Assembly: GCF_000226115.1 (NCBI RefSeq)
Contig: NC_016460.1
Span: forward strand, 3,534,001 to 3,598,000
DNA length: 64,000 bases
DNA from: Thermothielavioides terrestris NRRL 8126
Taxonomy: Eukaryota; Ascomycota; Sordariomycetes; Sordariales; Chaetomiaceae
Direction of reading: 5' to 3'
The notes below the pieces were generated by a model. It had not been told where the DNA came from. It did no database searches and saw nothing but the letters and a program-made list of their open reading frames with translations. The position numbers and the translations under genes are program-made. Shown piece after piece: positions 1-11,066 of this stretch (position 1 is the first letter of the stretch; the number at the start of each line of letters is the position of its first letter).

Positions 1-176
1 CGGGGCGAAAAAGGGGGAAAAAGGAAGCCACGTTCGAAATCCCGAAATCAGAACCCCCCAACCCACAACCAGAGAGAGATAGTCCAGAGACCAGGCAGCG
101 ACAAAGCCAGAACCCACCCACCTACCCTAAAAACAAACACCGTGCCAGACAGACAGACAGACAGCCCAAGCCCAAC

Positions 177-1329
177 ATGTCCTTCGAGCCCGTGATGCCG
201 CCGTACAACGCGTCCGACCCGAGCGCGCGCTTCCTGTCGGCCTCGTGCCTCGACTTCCTGCTGATCGAGCTCGTGCCGCTGGCGTACCGCGTGACGCACC
301 AGCTGGAGGCGACCGCGAGGGAGGAGGAGGAAACGGCGGCGGCGGCGGCGGCGGCAGCAGCGGAGTCGGGGTCGGGGTCGGGGCGAGAGCGGGAGCGGGA
401 GCGGGAGCAGGGGAACGGCGTTGTTGCTGGGGCTGGGGCTGGGGCTGGGACGGCGGCGGCGGCGCGAGGGGCGGATGGGGAGGGTGTTGTTGATGGGAGG
501 GCCGAAATAGTACCCTGGCAGGGGGCTGGGAATGTGATGGATGAAGAGGAGGAGCGGCAGGCGGTGTCGGCGAGGTTGGAGGCGCTTGGGTATCGGGTCG
601 GGCAGGGGCTGGCGGAGAGGTGCGTCCATTTTTTTTATTTCCGGCCTCTTCTTCTTGGAAGAGAGGGTGATTGGAGTTCGCCTGGTCAGGGGATAATGCT
701 GATGCAACCGCCGAGACGGTGACGACGACGGGCAGGTTCACGCGCGACAGGCCACGCTTCAACGACACTCTCGACGTGATTAAGTTTCTCTGCAAAGATC
801 TCTGGACGCTGGTCTTCCGCAAGCAGGTGGACAATCTCAAGACGAACCATAGGGTGTGTTTTCCCCTTTCCCCGTTCCGCTCCCCGCAGCCGGGTTTCTA
901 ACCACAGCCAAGGGGGTCTACGTCCTCACCGACAACGCCTTCCGCCCATTTGCGCGCATGAGCGCGCAGTCCAGCAGCCAAGCGGTGCAGCTCGCCCAGC
1001 CGGTAACCATCCCTTTTCCCTTGCTCCGACATCCGCACCACCTCCTAACCCAGCCCAACCCCCTCCACTCACCTGCTACCTTCCCCCCTTCTTCAACCAT
1101 CCGTCTGGTATACCCCATCACCAACCCTACTACCAACAAGCCCACACCCTTATAGCAACAACCCCAACCAACTAACCAAACCCGAAAAACCGTCCAGTTC
1201 CTCTGGTTCCCCTGCGGCATCGTCCGCGGCGCGCTCGCCGCCCTCGGCATCCCGGCCACGGTGCAGGCTGAGACTAGCGAGCTGCCCAGCGCCGTGTTCC
1301 AGATCAAGACACATCCGGCCAAGACGTAG
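177..1329 (+). CDS. TRS33: TRAPP complex subunit Trs33 (TRAPPC6-like)
   Basis: Subunit of the TRAPP tethering complexes that act as Rab GEF in ER-Golgi and intra-Golgi traffic. Exons 177-619, 736-853, 913-1002 and 1198-1329 join to 260 aa. The Bet3/Trs33 fold is recognised from the N-terminal segment (ASCLDFLLIELVPLAYRV), the core 'TRDRPRF...LDVIKFLCKDLWTLVFRKQVDNLKTNHRGVY' split here over two exons, and the C-terminal 'FLWFPCGIVRGAL...F.I'. Exon 1 carries a long low-complexity insertion (Ala, Gly-Ser, Arg-Glu and Ala-Gly runs) between helix 1 and the core, making the protein much longer than the usual 150-200 aa. The first ATG lies at the start of the conserved N-terminus. Family assignment is firm; the retention of the whole low-complexity stretch in the mRNA is less certain because it could hide a further intron. 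Confidence 0.9.
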
Positions 1330-2423
1330 TCCAGCCCCAGGCTGCCGGCGTGGAGAAGGCATGGAACACCCCTCCCTTGTCAATTGTCCCCAACCTCTAC
1401 CCTGCTTGAAAGTGAGAGTGAGGAATGAGTTGTCTGGGTGGATATGTAACTGGAGTGGGCGGCCATATGGATGCGAGTGCGCCACTGGGTGAGCGCGAGA
1501 GAGAGAGGGCGTACTGTACCCGGGGAAAAAGCATGGGTCTAACGGATAGATGAGACGAGAAGCGGGCTCGGCGGTGTTGTTTTTCTTCCCTACCCCGTCT
1601 TGGAAGACGACAGGGAGGGTAGATGGAGGCGGGCGGGCACAGCGACGGTTTACAGCACACACAAGAGGGGCAAGGAAGGAAAGACAGCAGCAGCAGCAAC
1701 GGCGGCGTATGGCGTTGGGTTTGGTCTGGTCTGGTCGCATCGGATCGGATGGGTTTGGGCGGCAGGCGGCTGATAGACCACACAACAGCGGCATCGGCGG
1801 TAGAGCTTGTCTTTGCTGTTCACAATCACTAATGTTTATTTCTACCTGTTTGGCTGTGCAGCAGCGCGCGGCAGTCTTTTACTCTGTACATGGTAAGTAA
1901 GATCTGGTACGGCACGCCCGGCGTCTTCGTTCCCTGACATTGCTTGTTCCCAAACTATGCACGCCTTTTTATTCTTCTCCGCTGGGCCGGCTGTGTGACA
2001 CGCGTTTCCACCCCCTGTTACTGTCACCAGACAGGCATCGAAAATGCGAGTGACCGTCGAGCAGTGGAGGCCCAGGAGCTAGTTGTAGCCGACACACCCG
2101 AGCGCACGGTTGGGATCTCGAAACCGACTCGCTGCCCAGCGGAATGGCCAGGCTCTTCCTGAGCTCAGCGCACACTGCAGACTCTGTCCGCCTGCCCCCC
2201 TTTACAACCTAAGAAATGAAGCAACCGAATCAGCCACCTGAACTTCTTCAACGCGATGGAGAAATCAAAGCGTTTCTATTTTACTCTACCGGCCTCGACA
2301 GCTCGGAGTAAACTGCACGCCAACGACGCGACGCCGCGCCGCGCAAGACACGGCTTTTCAAAGAAAAAGCAGCAAGAGCCAAGAGGGGTGGAACGATCTT
2401 GCCATCACGAACTAGGGGGATAT
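1330..2423. other. Intergenic, convergent 3' regions of TRS33 and MDH
   Basis: No supported gene. The open frames here are short and mutually overlapping, with no recognisable domain. Presumably 3' UTRs and terminators of the two converging genes. Confidence 0.6.
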
Positions 2424-3741
2424 TCACTTTTGGGGAGGGTTGTGGGCAAAGCTGATGCCCTTCTCGATGTTGCCCTTCAAGCCTTTCACCGCAGCCTCGA
2501 GCAGGGTCTTCTCCTTGTCGGTGATGTCGCCCAGGATGTCGACCGCCTTCTCGGCGCCGTTGGGCTAGAATGGAAAGTGTTGTGTCAGCTACAGCTGGAG
2601 CTGGGGCGAGGTGTGTTTAACGTGCGGAATTGACTTACGCCAAGCTCAATGGGGACCGAGAAGAAGTCGACGCCCGTCTTCTCCGCGATCTCCTTGCCGC
2701 CCGGAACGCCGGGCAGGTACACGTAGCTGGGCTCGACCAGGCCCTTGGCGCCCTTGGCGGCCTTGAGCACCTTCTCGGCGAACCTAGAGAGCGGTTAGGA
2801 TCCTGCCGCCAATCAGGACGTCTTGTCTGTCGTTTTCTGAGCTTACCGGTAGCCGGCGTACGCCATGGAGAGGGTGGCCGAGCCGAGACCGTCCTTGGCC
2901 TTGACGACCTCGTCGCCGCCAAACTGGACGCGGTTGACGAGCTTGTCGTACTGGTCGTCGGGGATCGCCACGGACGGGGTGACCTTGCTGAAGAGCGGGA
3001 CGATGGTCTCGCCCGAGTGGCCACCGACCACGGGGACAGTCAGCTCATGAGGGTTGCTCTTGCCGGTGACCTCGGCGACGAAGGTCTCGGCGCGGACAAT
3101 GTCGAGCGTGGTGACGCCGAAGAGGCGTCGGGCGTCGAAGACGCCCTTGGCCTTGAGCACCTCGGCCGAGATGGGCACGGTCGAGTTGACGGGGTTGGAA
3201 ATGACCAGGATAAAGGCCTTGGGGGCCACCTCGGCGGCGACCTCGATGAGGCCCTTGACGATGCCGGCGTTGATGTTGAAGAGATCGTCGCGCGTCATGC
3301 CGGGCTTGCCTGGAGCAGCACTGTCAGCAGTTGGCCCGGGTCGCACATTGCAGTGGATTGTACGCACGGGGAATGCCAGCCGGGATGATGATGATGTCGG
3401 CATCCTTGAAGGCCGCCTTGGCGCCATCGTTGGCGGGGAGGTAGCCAGCAGTTTTCTATCAACACCGGCACTTGTCAGCTGCGGTTGGCGGCGCCCGGCG
3501 GTCTGCGGGCCCCTGCGTCGACTTACGGCGTTGGACGAGATGTGCGACAGGTCGGCGGCAACACCGGGCGTGTTGACGATATCGTAGAGGGCGAGCTCGT
3601 CAATGAGCGGAGAGAGCTTCAAGAGCAGCGACAGAGGCTGCCCAATACCGCCAGAGGCGCCAGCGACGACTGGCGACCGTGTTAGTGCGTCTAATATGCA
3701 AATCGCGCATTGTTGGCGCCTCCCTTACCAGCTTTGACCAT
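2424..3741 (-). CDS. Malate dehydrogenase, cytosolic-type (no mitochondrial leader)
   Basis: NAD-dependent malate/oxaloacetate interconversion. Six exons (3741-3729, 3669-3527, 3455-3368, 3309-2847, 2783-2639, 2564-2424) give 330 aa, normal for the family. The Rossmann motif GASGGIGQP is at residues 8-16, the substrate arginines lie in [11 protein letters not shown] (about 80-90), the catalytic Asp in TTLDIVRA (about 151) and the catalytic His in VVGGHSG (about 179). The protein starts directly at the Rossmann strand (MVKAVVAGAS), so there is no mitochondrial presequence. It ends in PPQK, which is not a PTS1 signal, so cytosol is the likely location, although a piggy-backed peroxisomal role cannot be excluded. 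The first coding exon is only 13 nt. Donors are mostly GTAAG(T/G), and GTGCGT after exon 3. Confidence 0.95.
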
Positions 3742-4747
3742 TTTGGACTTGGTTGGGAAGATTGAGTGAGAGCTCGAACGGGATGCGGGGTATGGAGGGG
3801 TAAAGACCAAGGTTCAGGGTCAATTCAATGCTCGTCTAGATTGCGAAATTCCACCCAAGGCGCTCGAAGAAAATGGGATAGAAAGGTTACCTGGAAGAGG
3901 GGACACGGCGGTTTGGGTTTTGTGAGACTCGGAAGGACACGATGTTGCGATCGGTTGATCCGAGAGGAGGTTGGCCCGGTGCTCCGTCGATGTGCTTGGC
4001 GGGGTCGTGGGGCCCGCTGCGCTGCTGCTCGCGTCAGACCCGCGAAACGAAAGCTTGGAGCTGCTGCCCCACGTCGCTTCCTGCCAAAGGGGGGGAATTC
4101 CGGCTCAATTCACTTTCGTTGCAAGCGTGACAAAGCATGCATGGGAGAACCTAGGCTATGGTGGCTCGGCATGGTTTTATACGCATTTCAAGCTGCTATG
4201 ATCTCTCTTCAACATTTCCAATTCCAGGATCATTGCGCTGCTGGGGGCGAGCACCAGCCTTCACAAGCCCTACTCAAGCTCTCCGATCCGCTGCCCGTGC
4301 TCCGCTGCCGATCCGAGGCCCGGCCATCGCCTCGGTCCAAGTAAGGAATCGGGCAGGACCGGAAATCGCGCCATGCTTCCACCCGACGAGTCTGCTTTGG
4401 CCGCTTATTATGGACGCAACATTCCGACATCTTATTCCGATCACTTGTATGTCGTCACGCAGTGGGTTCCAGAAAGTCCGACAGCAAGCTTGGCGCGCAG
4501 GCGCTTGTGCGCCCATTCAATTTATTCTGCCGCAACGCCGTCCCGGTTGCCAAAAAGAGCCCGCTTTGAGTGATTGGTTCTTTGGATATCAAACGCCGTG
4601 GCCGCTCCTGAACACATGACTGGCAATCCGCCCTGTCCTATTGCCCCCCATTCCGTCGTCTGTTGAACGTCCTCCCTGTGCAAGAGGGCCGCAGGCACGA
4701 TCCAGCGATACAAGTGTTCCGTCTTTCCTGGCACTTCCGTCATCCCT
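3742..4747. other. Intergenic: upstream of MDH, downstream of eL28
   Basis: About 1 kb with no supported coding sequence. It must hold the MDH promoter (reading leftwards) and the eL28 3' end. No convincing TATA or other named motif was identified. Confidence 0.5.
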
Positions 4748-5469
4748 TTACTGCTTGCCGGCAGCAGCCCTCCTGGCGGCCGCGCCTCTCAGCTTCGGCG
4801 CCGGCTCGGGCTTGGCGGGCCGCTGCCCCCGGCGGATGGCGCTGGCGCGGGCGACGGCGACTTGCCGGAGGTCGGGGCGGTAGCCGTTCTTGGCGACCTG
4901 GTTGGCAACAGCCTTGTAGGTCCTATCGATGGGATATGTCAGCAGCTCTCCCCTGTGTCTAACCGCGGCCGCGACTGCACTGACTTGCGCGCGGTCTTGT
5001 TGGCACCATAGGTGACGGTGTACAGGGACGAAGCGGGCTTGTTGACCGAAGCCGGCTTCTTGCTGATGACCCGGACGCCGCCCTTCTCGTTGGGGACGAT
5101 ACCGAGGGCCTGAAGGTTCCGCATTAGCTCCCAATTCCTCACCCTCTCCATCCACTCGGTAGCCGTGGTCGGACCGTCATACCTTGTCGTTGACGAAGCC
5201 CGCGTACTATCCCCGGTGTTAGCACCTATTATCGTATTATAGCTCCAAATTCGCCTTCGGTTTGTCGTACCTTGCGCGAATGCACGTTCGTCAGGTTCAG
5301 GGGGTCACGGGAGAACTGGGGAGCAGCGCCCGACTTCCTCTTGACGAGGAAGGCGTTGGAGGTGCCTGCGAGCAGAAAACAGTCAGCACCCGAGTAAGTT
5401 TTCCGGAACATGGAACCATGGCTGCTTACGGGAAATCTCCCAGATAAGGTCAGCAGAGACGTTGGACAT
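4748..5469 (-). CDS. RPL28: 60S ribosomal protein eL28 (L28e)
   Basis: Component of the cytosolic large ribosomal subunit. Five exons (5469-5430, 5365-5271, 5206-5183, 5109-4985, 4922-4748) give 152 aa, as expected for eL28. Recognised from MSNVSADLIWEI at the N-terminus, then NAFLVKR, FSRDPLNLTNVHSRK, the KTYKAV...GYRPDLRQ block and the basic alanine-rich tail. Exon 3 is a 24-nt microexon encoding YAGFVNDK. It is needed to keep the conserved block between HSRK and ALGIVPNEKGG, so it is well supported despite its size. The ATG begins the conserved family N-terminus. It sits divergently to the DUF2015 gene with about 700 bp between start codons. Confidence 0.95.
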
Positions 5470-6173
5470 CTTGGCGGTATGAACGTGAACAGGCTCGGCG
5501 TTCAGGATCAGGTCGTCTGCGAGTTTTCGTGATCTCGAATTTCAGAACCCAACCCAGGAATTTTGGCGCTCCGACTGTGGGCTCGCCTAACTTGCGGTTT
5601 TGGGGCTAGCACGCATTATCATCATCATCAGATAACAGATAAGCCTTCCAACCTTACGTTCATTCGTTAGCATTGAGGTTACTGCTGTGGCCCGTGCGCG
5701 CCGCGTGTTCCGCATCTGTCGGATCCTGCCAAGCAGCCCAGCTGACACACCTTCAAGAGGCTCAGCTCTGGCCCAACCAGCTCAGCTGTTGAGGTGTCTC
5801 GCCTCTTGAATGTCTCGCCATCAACTGCCAGGGCTCCTCAACTTGAGCCCCATGGCAATGCCTTGGAAGCTGCCATAGACCATCTTGACGTTTGTTTCGT
5901 TCAACTCCCTTTCTCTTTCCCGAGCCGTTTCCCGTTCGCCCATTCCCGGCGCATTCAGCCGTCCAGCACCCCCCCTCACTGCTTCGAGGCCTCCCTTACC
6001 GAGCGTGCCGGCGACCTAGTTACAAACTGCAGCCACCGGCCTGACCTCCCACGCCGGTATCCCCGTAACCGCGCGACCTCAGCTTCGCTCTTCCAAAACC
6101 CGGACAGCCCTCCCGGGCCCTTCAAACCCTACCGAAACACGCGAACGAACGATCAACCTTCCCCCCGCAAACA
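5470..6173. promoter_or_regulatory. Bidirectional promoter region of eL28 and the DUF2015 gene
   Basis: The region separates two divergent start codons. It becomes C-rich and T-poor over the last 200 bp before the ATG at 6174, typical of fungal 5' UTRs. No gene is supported inside it. Confidence 0.5.
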
Positions 6174-6593
6174 ATGGGCTACCTCCTCTACAGCCTAATC
6201 TTCCTCGTCCTGCTCTCGGGCACGGCGCTCTTCGTCACGCGCGCCCGCTGGCTGCCGGCGGCGCAGGAGTCCCTCGCGCAGCTGCGGCGCCCGCGCTTCC
6301 CCGGCAGCGACTACCTGTACTCGCGGCTGGGGCCCGCGCCGCCGGGCTCGTTCGAGGACGACATGGAGGCCGGCCTGTCGTCGGCGACCTTCGACCTGAC
6401 GGGCAACGTCGAGGGCGGCGACGGCCGGGCGGGCCTGGACGACGCGGCCAAGCGGGAGATCCTCAAGATCATGAAGAAGCGCCGGCTCAAGTTTGACGAG
6501 GCGCGCAGGGTCTACATGGAGCAGCGGTTCAGGGAGAACGGGATCGGGCCGGATGGGCGGCCGCGGGATCCGAAGTTTGTGAGCTTTTCTTAG
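6174..6593 (+). CDS. DUF2015 fungal membrane protein
   Basis: Single-exon gene, 139 aa. Residues about 3-23 form one hydrophobic helix (YLLYSLIFLVLLSGTALFV) followed by basic residues, consistent with a signal anchor. The rest is the soluble DUF2015 signature: FEDDMEAGLSS, FDLTGNVEGGD, RAGLD, KREILKIMKKRRLKFDEARR and the C-terminal NGIGPDGRPRDPKFVSFS. The family is conserved across filamentous fungi and has no established function, and nothing here adds one. Length and both termini fit the family, so the start is reliable. Membrane topology is inferred from the sequence. Confidence 0.88.
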   Translation: MGYLLYSLIFLVLLSGTALFVTRARWLPAAQESLAQLRRPRFPGSDYLYSRLGPAPPGSFEDDMEAGLSSATFDLTGNVEGGDGRAGLDDAAKREILKIMKKRRLKFDEARRVYMEQRFRENGIGPDGRPRDPKFVSFS

Positions 6594-9500
6594 TTGGCTT
6601 GGAAGGGGGGAAGCAACGGCCTTGTCCTTTCCTTCTTGCGGAATGCTTGCTTCGAAACTTTGGAGGGTGGGATTGTTGGGTGTGGCGAGGCGCCAACCAG
6701 TCTGTCGTTAATATTTCCTTTTGAGTGCCATATCGTTTCCTATGTCGGTAGCTACTTCCTTGGAGCGGGACTGCGAGGCGTTCAGGGTTGCGGAGTTCGT
6801 GAAGGCTTGGAGGCCCTCAAACTTGAATCCGACGAGGGAAATCCGGAGTGTGTTTAGGGAGGGAGGGAGACAGGTAAAGCACATGCCTGTTCCCCAGGCT
6901 CCTTCCCGGCACCTGCCCGATATGTATGACTTCCGCGTTCCTACAGCCAATCTCCTCCAGGAAGGCCGTATGGCTCAATGGTAGGATCGTGTGGGTGGTT
7001 CCGGGCTTGCCATCGGTCTTGCTCGATTCGAAGAAGTCCCCAGCTCGAGTCGGAGCAAAACCCCCCGGACCGAAGTTCCCAGTGGGTTTTCTTAGCTGGC
7101 TTCTCCCCCTCCCCCTCCTGGATGGGGTCTGGCCGGTGAGCTTTTGAACGAAGCAACACCCACCGAAGTTTTCGCACCGGCGGAGGGGGTTGGCCGGTGA
7201 GCTTTTTGGTCTTGGGATTTTTCGGACATTTTTGTCCTCTCCCGCGCGTCCCCAAGTGCACCTGCCTGGGCCATCGTTTGGGTTTCCTCGATCAGAGCAC
7301 GGCGGAGGAGTAGGGCCGCTATCCTTTTTAAACTTTGGGCACGAATAGGCATTGTGAGCGCAATCGTTTATGGTGCTGAAGCAGTCTTGTGACCGCATGG
7401 AAGCTTTCTGGGCGGCGTGTCGCATCTCACCTTGATATACCTAGATGCTTGCAATCTCAAGACTGCGCTGGCGATGTGTTGAACTGAGCAGAGACATCAC
7501 ATCCGTCCTATCACCCGCCGGTACTGACGACCGCAAACGAAAAAGCAAGGTGCAAGATACATGATTTAGGCAACACCAACTCGGTTGCCCCATGCAAACC
7601 CAGAGCTTGTCCATTCTCTGTTCCTGCGGACGGCGGCAGTGTCAGCCAGCCTGCTGAGGTTAGGCCTCTCCCGCACCCCTAGAAGGAGGAGGGAGGGACA
7701 GAGATGTTGATCTTGGCGTGTTTGGTTGCAAGCGGATTTAACACTCAAAATCTTGTGGAGCGTCTAAGGGTTGGGATGTCGAGATGAGGCGGCGCAAGCC
7801 GTCCGCAGGGCGAGGAAATTGGACCACCTTTCGGCGTAGAGAGAGCCGCTAAGGCGTGCAGGATCACCAGGGACGCAGTGATATATGACGTTGGCAGATA
7901 ATGAAGTAGGCAATGAGTTCAGTGAGCCTAAGCATCTTAAGATTCCAGCTACTGGTTGCCACAGCTGTCAAATTCCGGTGTCCTCAAAGCTCTCTCTTAT
8001 GAGCTTTGCGCTGGTTGGCATTCTCGGCTGACTTGCTGGCTGCAAATGCCATTACACCGGCAATTGCTTGATGGCGGCGCTCTCCTGGCAAGTTAATAAC
8101 GAGCTGTCAGGGAGCAAGAGGAAATAGAGGAGGGAAGTATAGATCACCGGTTCACTTTGTGTTAGTACACAGTAGACTCGCAACATCATCTCGCCATGGC
8201 TATGGCTGGGCCGGGGATTGGGGGTGGGGACGTGAAGGAAGAAATAGATAGAAGAAGAAAATAGAGAAAAAAAGGAGAAGCGCCTGGGGTGTTCTCCCGT
8301 AGGGTCATCGAATCGCAAACAAGCAGATTGTTGTCTTCGCCTGCCCCAGAAAGGGCCAAAGAGAGACACACAATGACTCCTTGGGTCTTGTTTCAACGAA
8401 CTGACCAGGTTTAGTGCGCGCGGATCGGGTAGGTCTGCCACCGTTCGGACGGCATAGTACAGTCGGAGTAGTGCAGTCGTAATTGACCGACCTTAGCAGA
8501 GAACGATCGAATGGCCACCTACCTTGGTAGTATGGATCTGCGTGTTCACATGGCGATCAGTTCGAAGTCAATAGCATAGCATGCACAGAATTGGCGAAGG
8601 AGCATCGAAAAGCACAGGTGTAGTTGCAGGCCAGGGACACACCTCGATTGAGCGTTAAAGGTTCACGTTCCGCCTTTAAAGGTATAGGTACCTTATCCCT
8701 ATCGGGACAGCTTTCTGGGTTGCCGAGAGTCAGGTTCGGGCCGCAAACCCTGCTTGCCAAGTCGGCCCCTCTGGGATCGGCTGGAATTCTCCGCAATTGG
8801 GCCGCACAACCCAGATCCGCAATCGCAACCCCCAAACGGACGAGATCTGGCAGAGATTCCCATGCCAACAACTCCCAGGGCTACATTAGCTACCGATCTC
8901 CTCCGCCGTTCCTGGGCTCCAGCTCTCCCGCTCCAAAACTGCCAGCGGTGACCGGCACCTCAGTCTGGGTTTCACCGCGACGTTGGCCAATGGCTGAGCT
9001 TCAGATTATCGGTGAAGGACATTGTCTGACGTACCCACCAGTACCAGAAACACACATGCATGGGTAGTGTACCAAGCACTGTGTAAGGTGATGAAGAGGC
9101 GTTGAGGCTGGGTGGTGAGTCCGGGTGCGCACGGTGCCCAGAACGGCATTCCGAGGATGTCTCAATGCACGGAGAGCATTCCGCGAGCGACGAGGGGGGC
9201 CCGATGCCAAATTTGAACCGGGAGACAACCCAACGCTACCTTAGTTACTGTAGCCGCCAGCACACAGGGGATGTCAATATTCCTCCGCGACGCGGCGTGC
9301 TCTAGTGTAGCATCAATGGTGCTGCTGCCCAAGCGTGACATGCATCACCTCCTCGGGCTGCGAAAAGGAGGCACCTGACGGCAGAGCGCCTCGTCTGGCC
9401 CGTGAGTATTCCGAGACAAACTCCAACTACTGCGTGTGCTACTGCAACTGCAGGCTGCCATCCCTCCACCTTCCACTGCATACTGAGTAATAGGGTGCTC

Positions 9501-11066
9501 CGTTGAGCATCGTGCATCTGCCGTACAGACAACTCGTGCAACCCGCCTCACTGGTGTGTCGCCGTACCAGAAATCGGCCAGTCGGTGCACATGCACACTC
9601 CGGAATACAGAGACTGGCAGGTACACGAGCTACCTGAAGCGAAAGTTGATTCGGAATACTCCGCGACCAAAGTTACTCGTCCGCACAACCTCCCCGGCCT
9701 TGAGCTGCCCACGCCTAGGCGTCGGTGCAAGAACAGAGCGAGCGTGAAGAGCTCGCTCGCGGGGCCGGGGAGGGGGGTGCTGGTTCGGTTTGCCAAGGCC
9801 GGCTGGCCCAGACACGTTACCCGTGCAGGGTCAACGAGTCAGGTAATTGTGCCCTCGTCACCGAAACTCAGGCGCCTACCTATGTCAGGTAGGTAAGGTA
9901 TGTATTCAAATGCAGCCAGGTAGGAAAAATGCTTAAGCATCATACATTCAGGTTACTAGATTGGTGCACTACGGAATACATGCCTGTATGTACAACACCA
10001 CACAGGATGTATCGTGCGTGGTAGCTTGTGGATGGATTGAGGGTTCCCGAGTTTGCGCAGATGGGTAAGGGGAAATCAATCTGACATGGAGACCAAACGC
10101 AGTGATGCCACCGAGGAAGCAAACCTGGGAGTCGGCTAACATAGAGCAGGCTCCTTCCACAACCGAAGCAGCCTTCACGTTAAACCTGGGACTGTAGATA
10201 ACTAGTTACCCAATCAGGCTAATTAGAGCGGTGGCAAGTTCGTGGTATTGCTCTTGCCGAAAAGCAACGCCGGCATTGTGCGTGAACACCGAGGGCAGCC
10301 AGCGCCAATCCAAGTGGTTGGTTGTCTCTCGGGAAACGAAACGTGAGCCGGTTTTGGGGGCAACTCCGCTGATGCACCTCCGGACCCACACACCCCCACC
10401 CTCTCCTTTCATGCTAAGACAACCCTGCAGAGCGACGGGCTGGATCCACCCAGCACCCGCTTGTTGTGCAGGCGGCTTAGCTCGCCCCACCCAGTGCCGC
10501 ATCTAAGCCCTGTCCCTGTCCCTGTCCCTGTCTGCTGCTGAGCTGCGGTGGGTGGCGCCTGTCGAACGTCGGGCCCATGTAGTTACCCTTTTTTTCTCGT
10601 GGAATCATTTGGTTCGCAGCCGCCCCCTCCGCTCAACTGTGGCCCCTTCCTTTTCCTCTTTCACGACACACCTGTCTTTTTTTGTGTCGGCACAATTCCC
10701 AACCACCAAAACCGCCGGCGCCCAGCAGAACGAAACCCGTCGACGACGACAACCAGCATCGCTGCACAGTCTTCGACGCCCAACCGTCTCCGGCGTGACG
10801 CGCATCTGACCCGCGCCAAGCCCTCCCAACAGGCCTGTCCGGTGCTTTTGCGCTCGTTCGCGCGGGGAGGCTGAACCTTGGGCCAGCAGCTGTTGATCTG
10901 GAAAAATTGCCCGTCATCGCCAGCCCGCCCGCTCTGCTGTCCCGCCTTTCGCACTGCTATTGCCAATCGCTGTGCCACCGCGTCTTCCATCTCTTGTCTG
11001 CATTACATTCATCGCGACACATACAGAGGGAGGGAATTATCGAGTCAAGGATTCTGACCGCGCACC
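6594..11066. other. 4.5-kb gene-free region upstream of RCO-1
   Basis: No ORF here has a recognisable domain or conserved look on either strand. It contains a CCCTGT hexamer repeated four times (about 10507-10531) and short GGTAAGGTACC-like motifs (8681-8695, 9887-9900). The right part is presumably the long promoter and 5' leader of the co-repressor gene. The left part includes the DUF2015 3' end. Confidence 0.5.
10507..10531. repeat. CCCTGT microsatellite
   Basis: Four perfect head-to-tail copies of the hexamer about 540 bp upstream of the RCO-1 start codon. Confidence 0.85.

Noticed and set aside
2415..2426. Stop-codon readthrough to a peroxisomal signal in malate dehydrogenase
   Set aside because: The TGA is followed by ATA-TCC-CCC-TAG; the extension is three residues and gives no PTS1.
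6965..7045. tRNA-like A box (TGGCTCAATGGTAGG) near 6968
   Set aside because: No matching acceptor stem and only a poor B box (GATTCGAAG) downstream; a cloverleaf could not be drawn.
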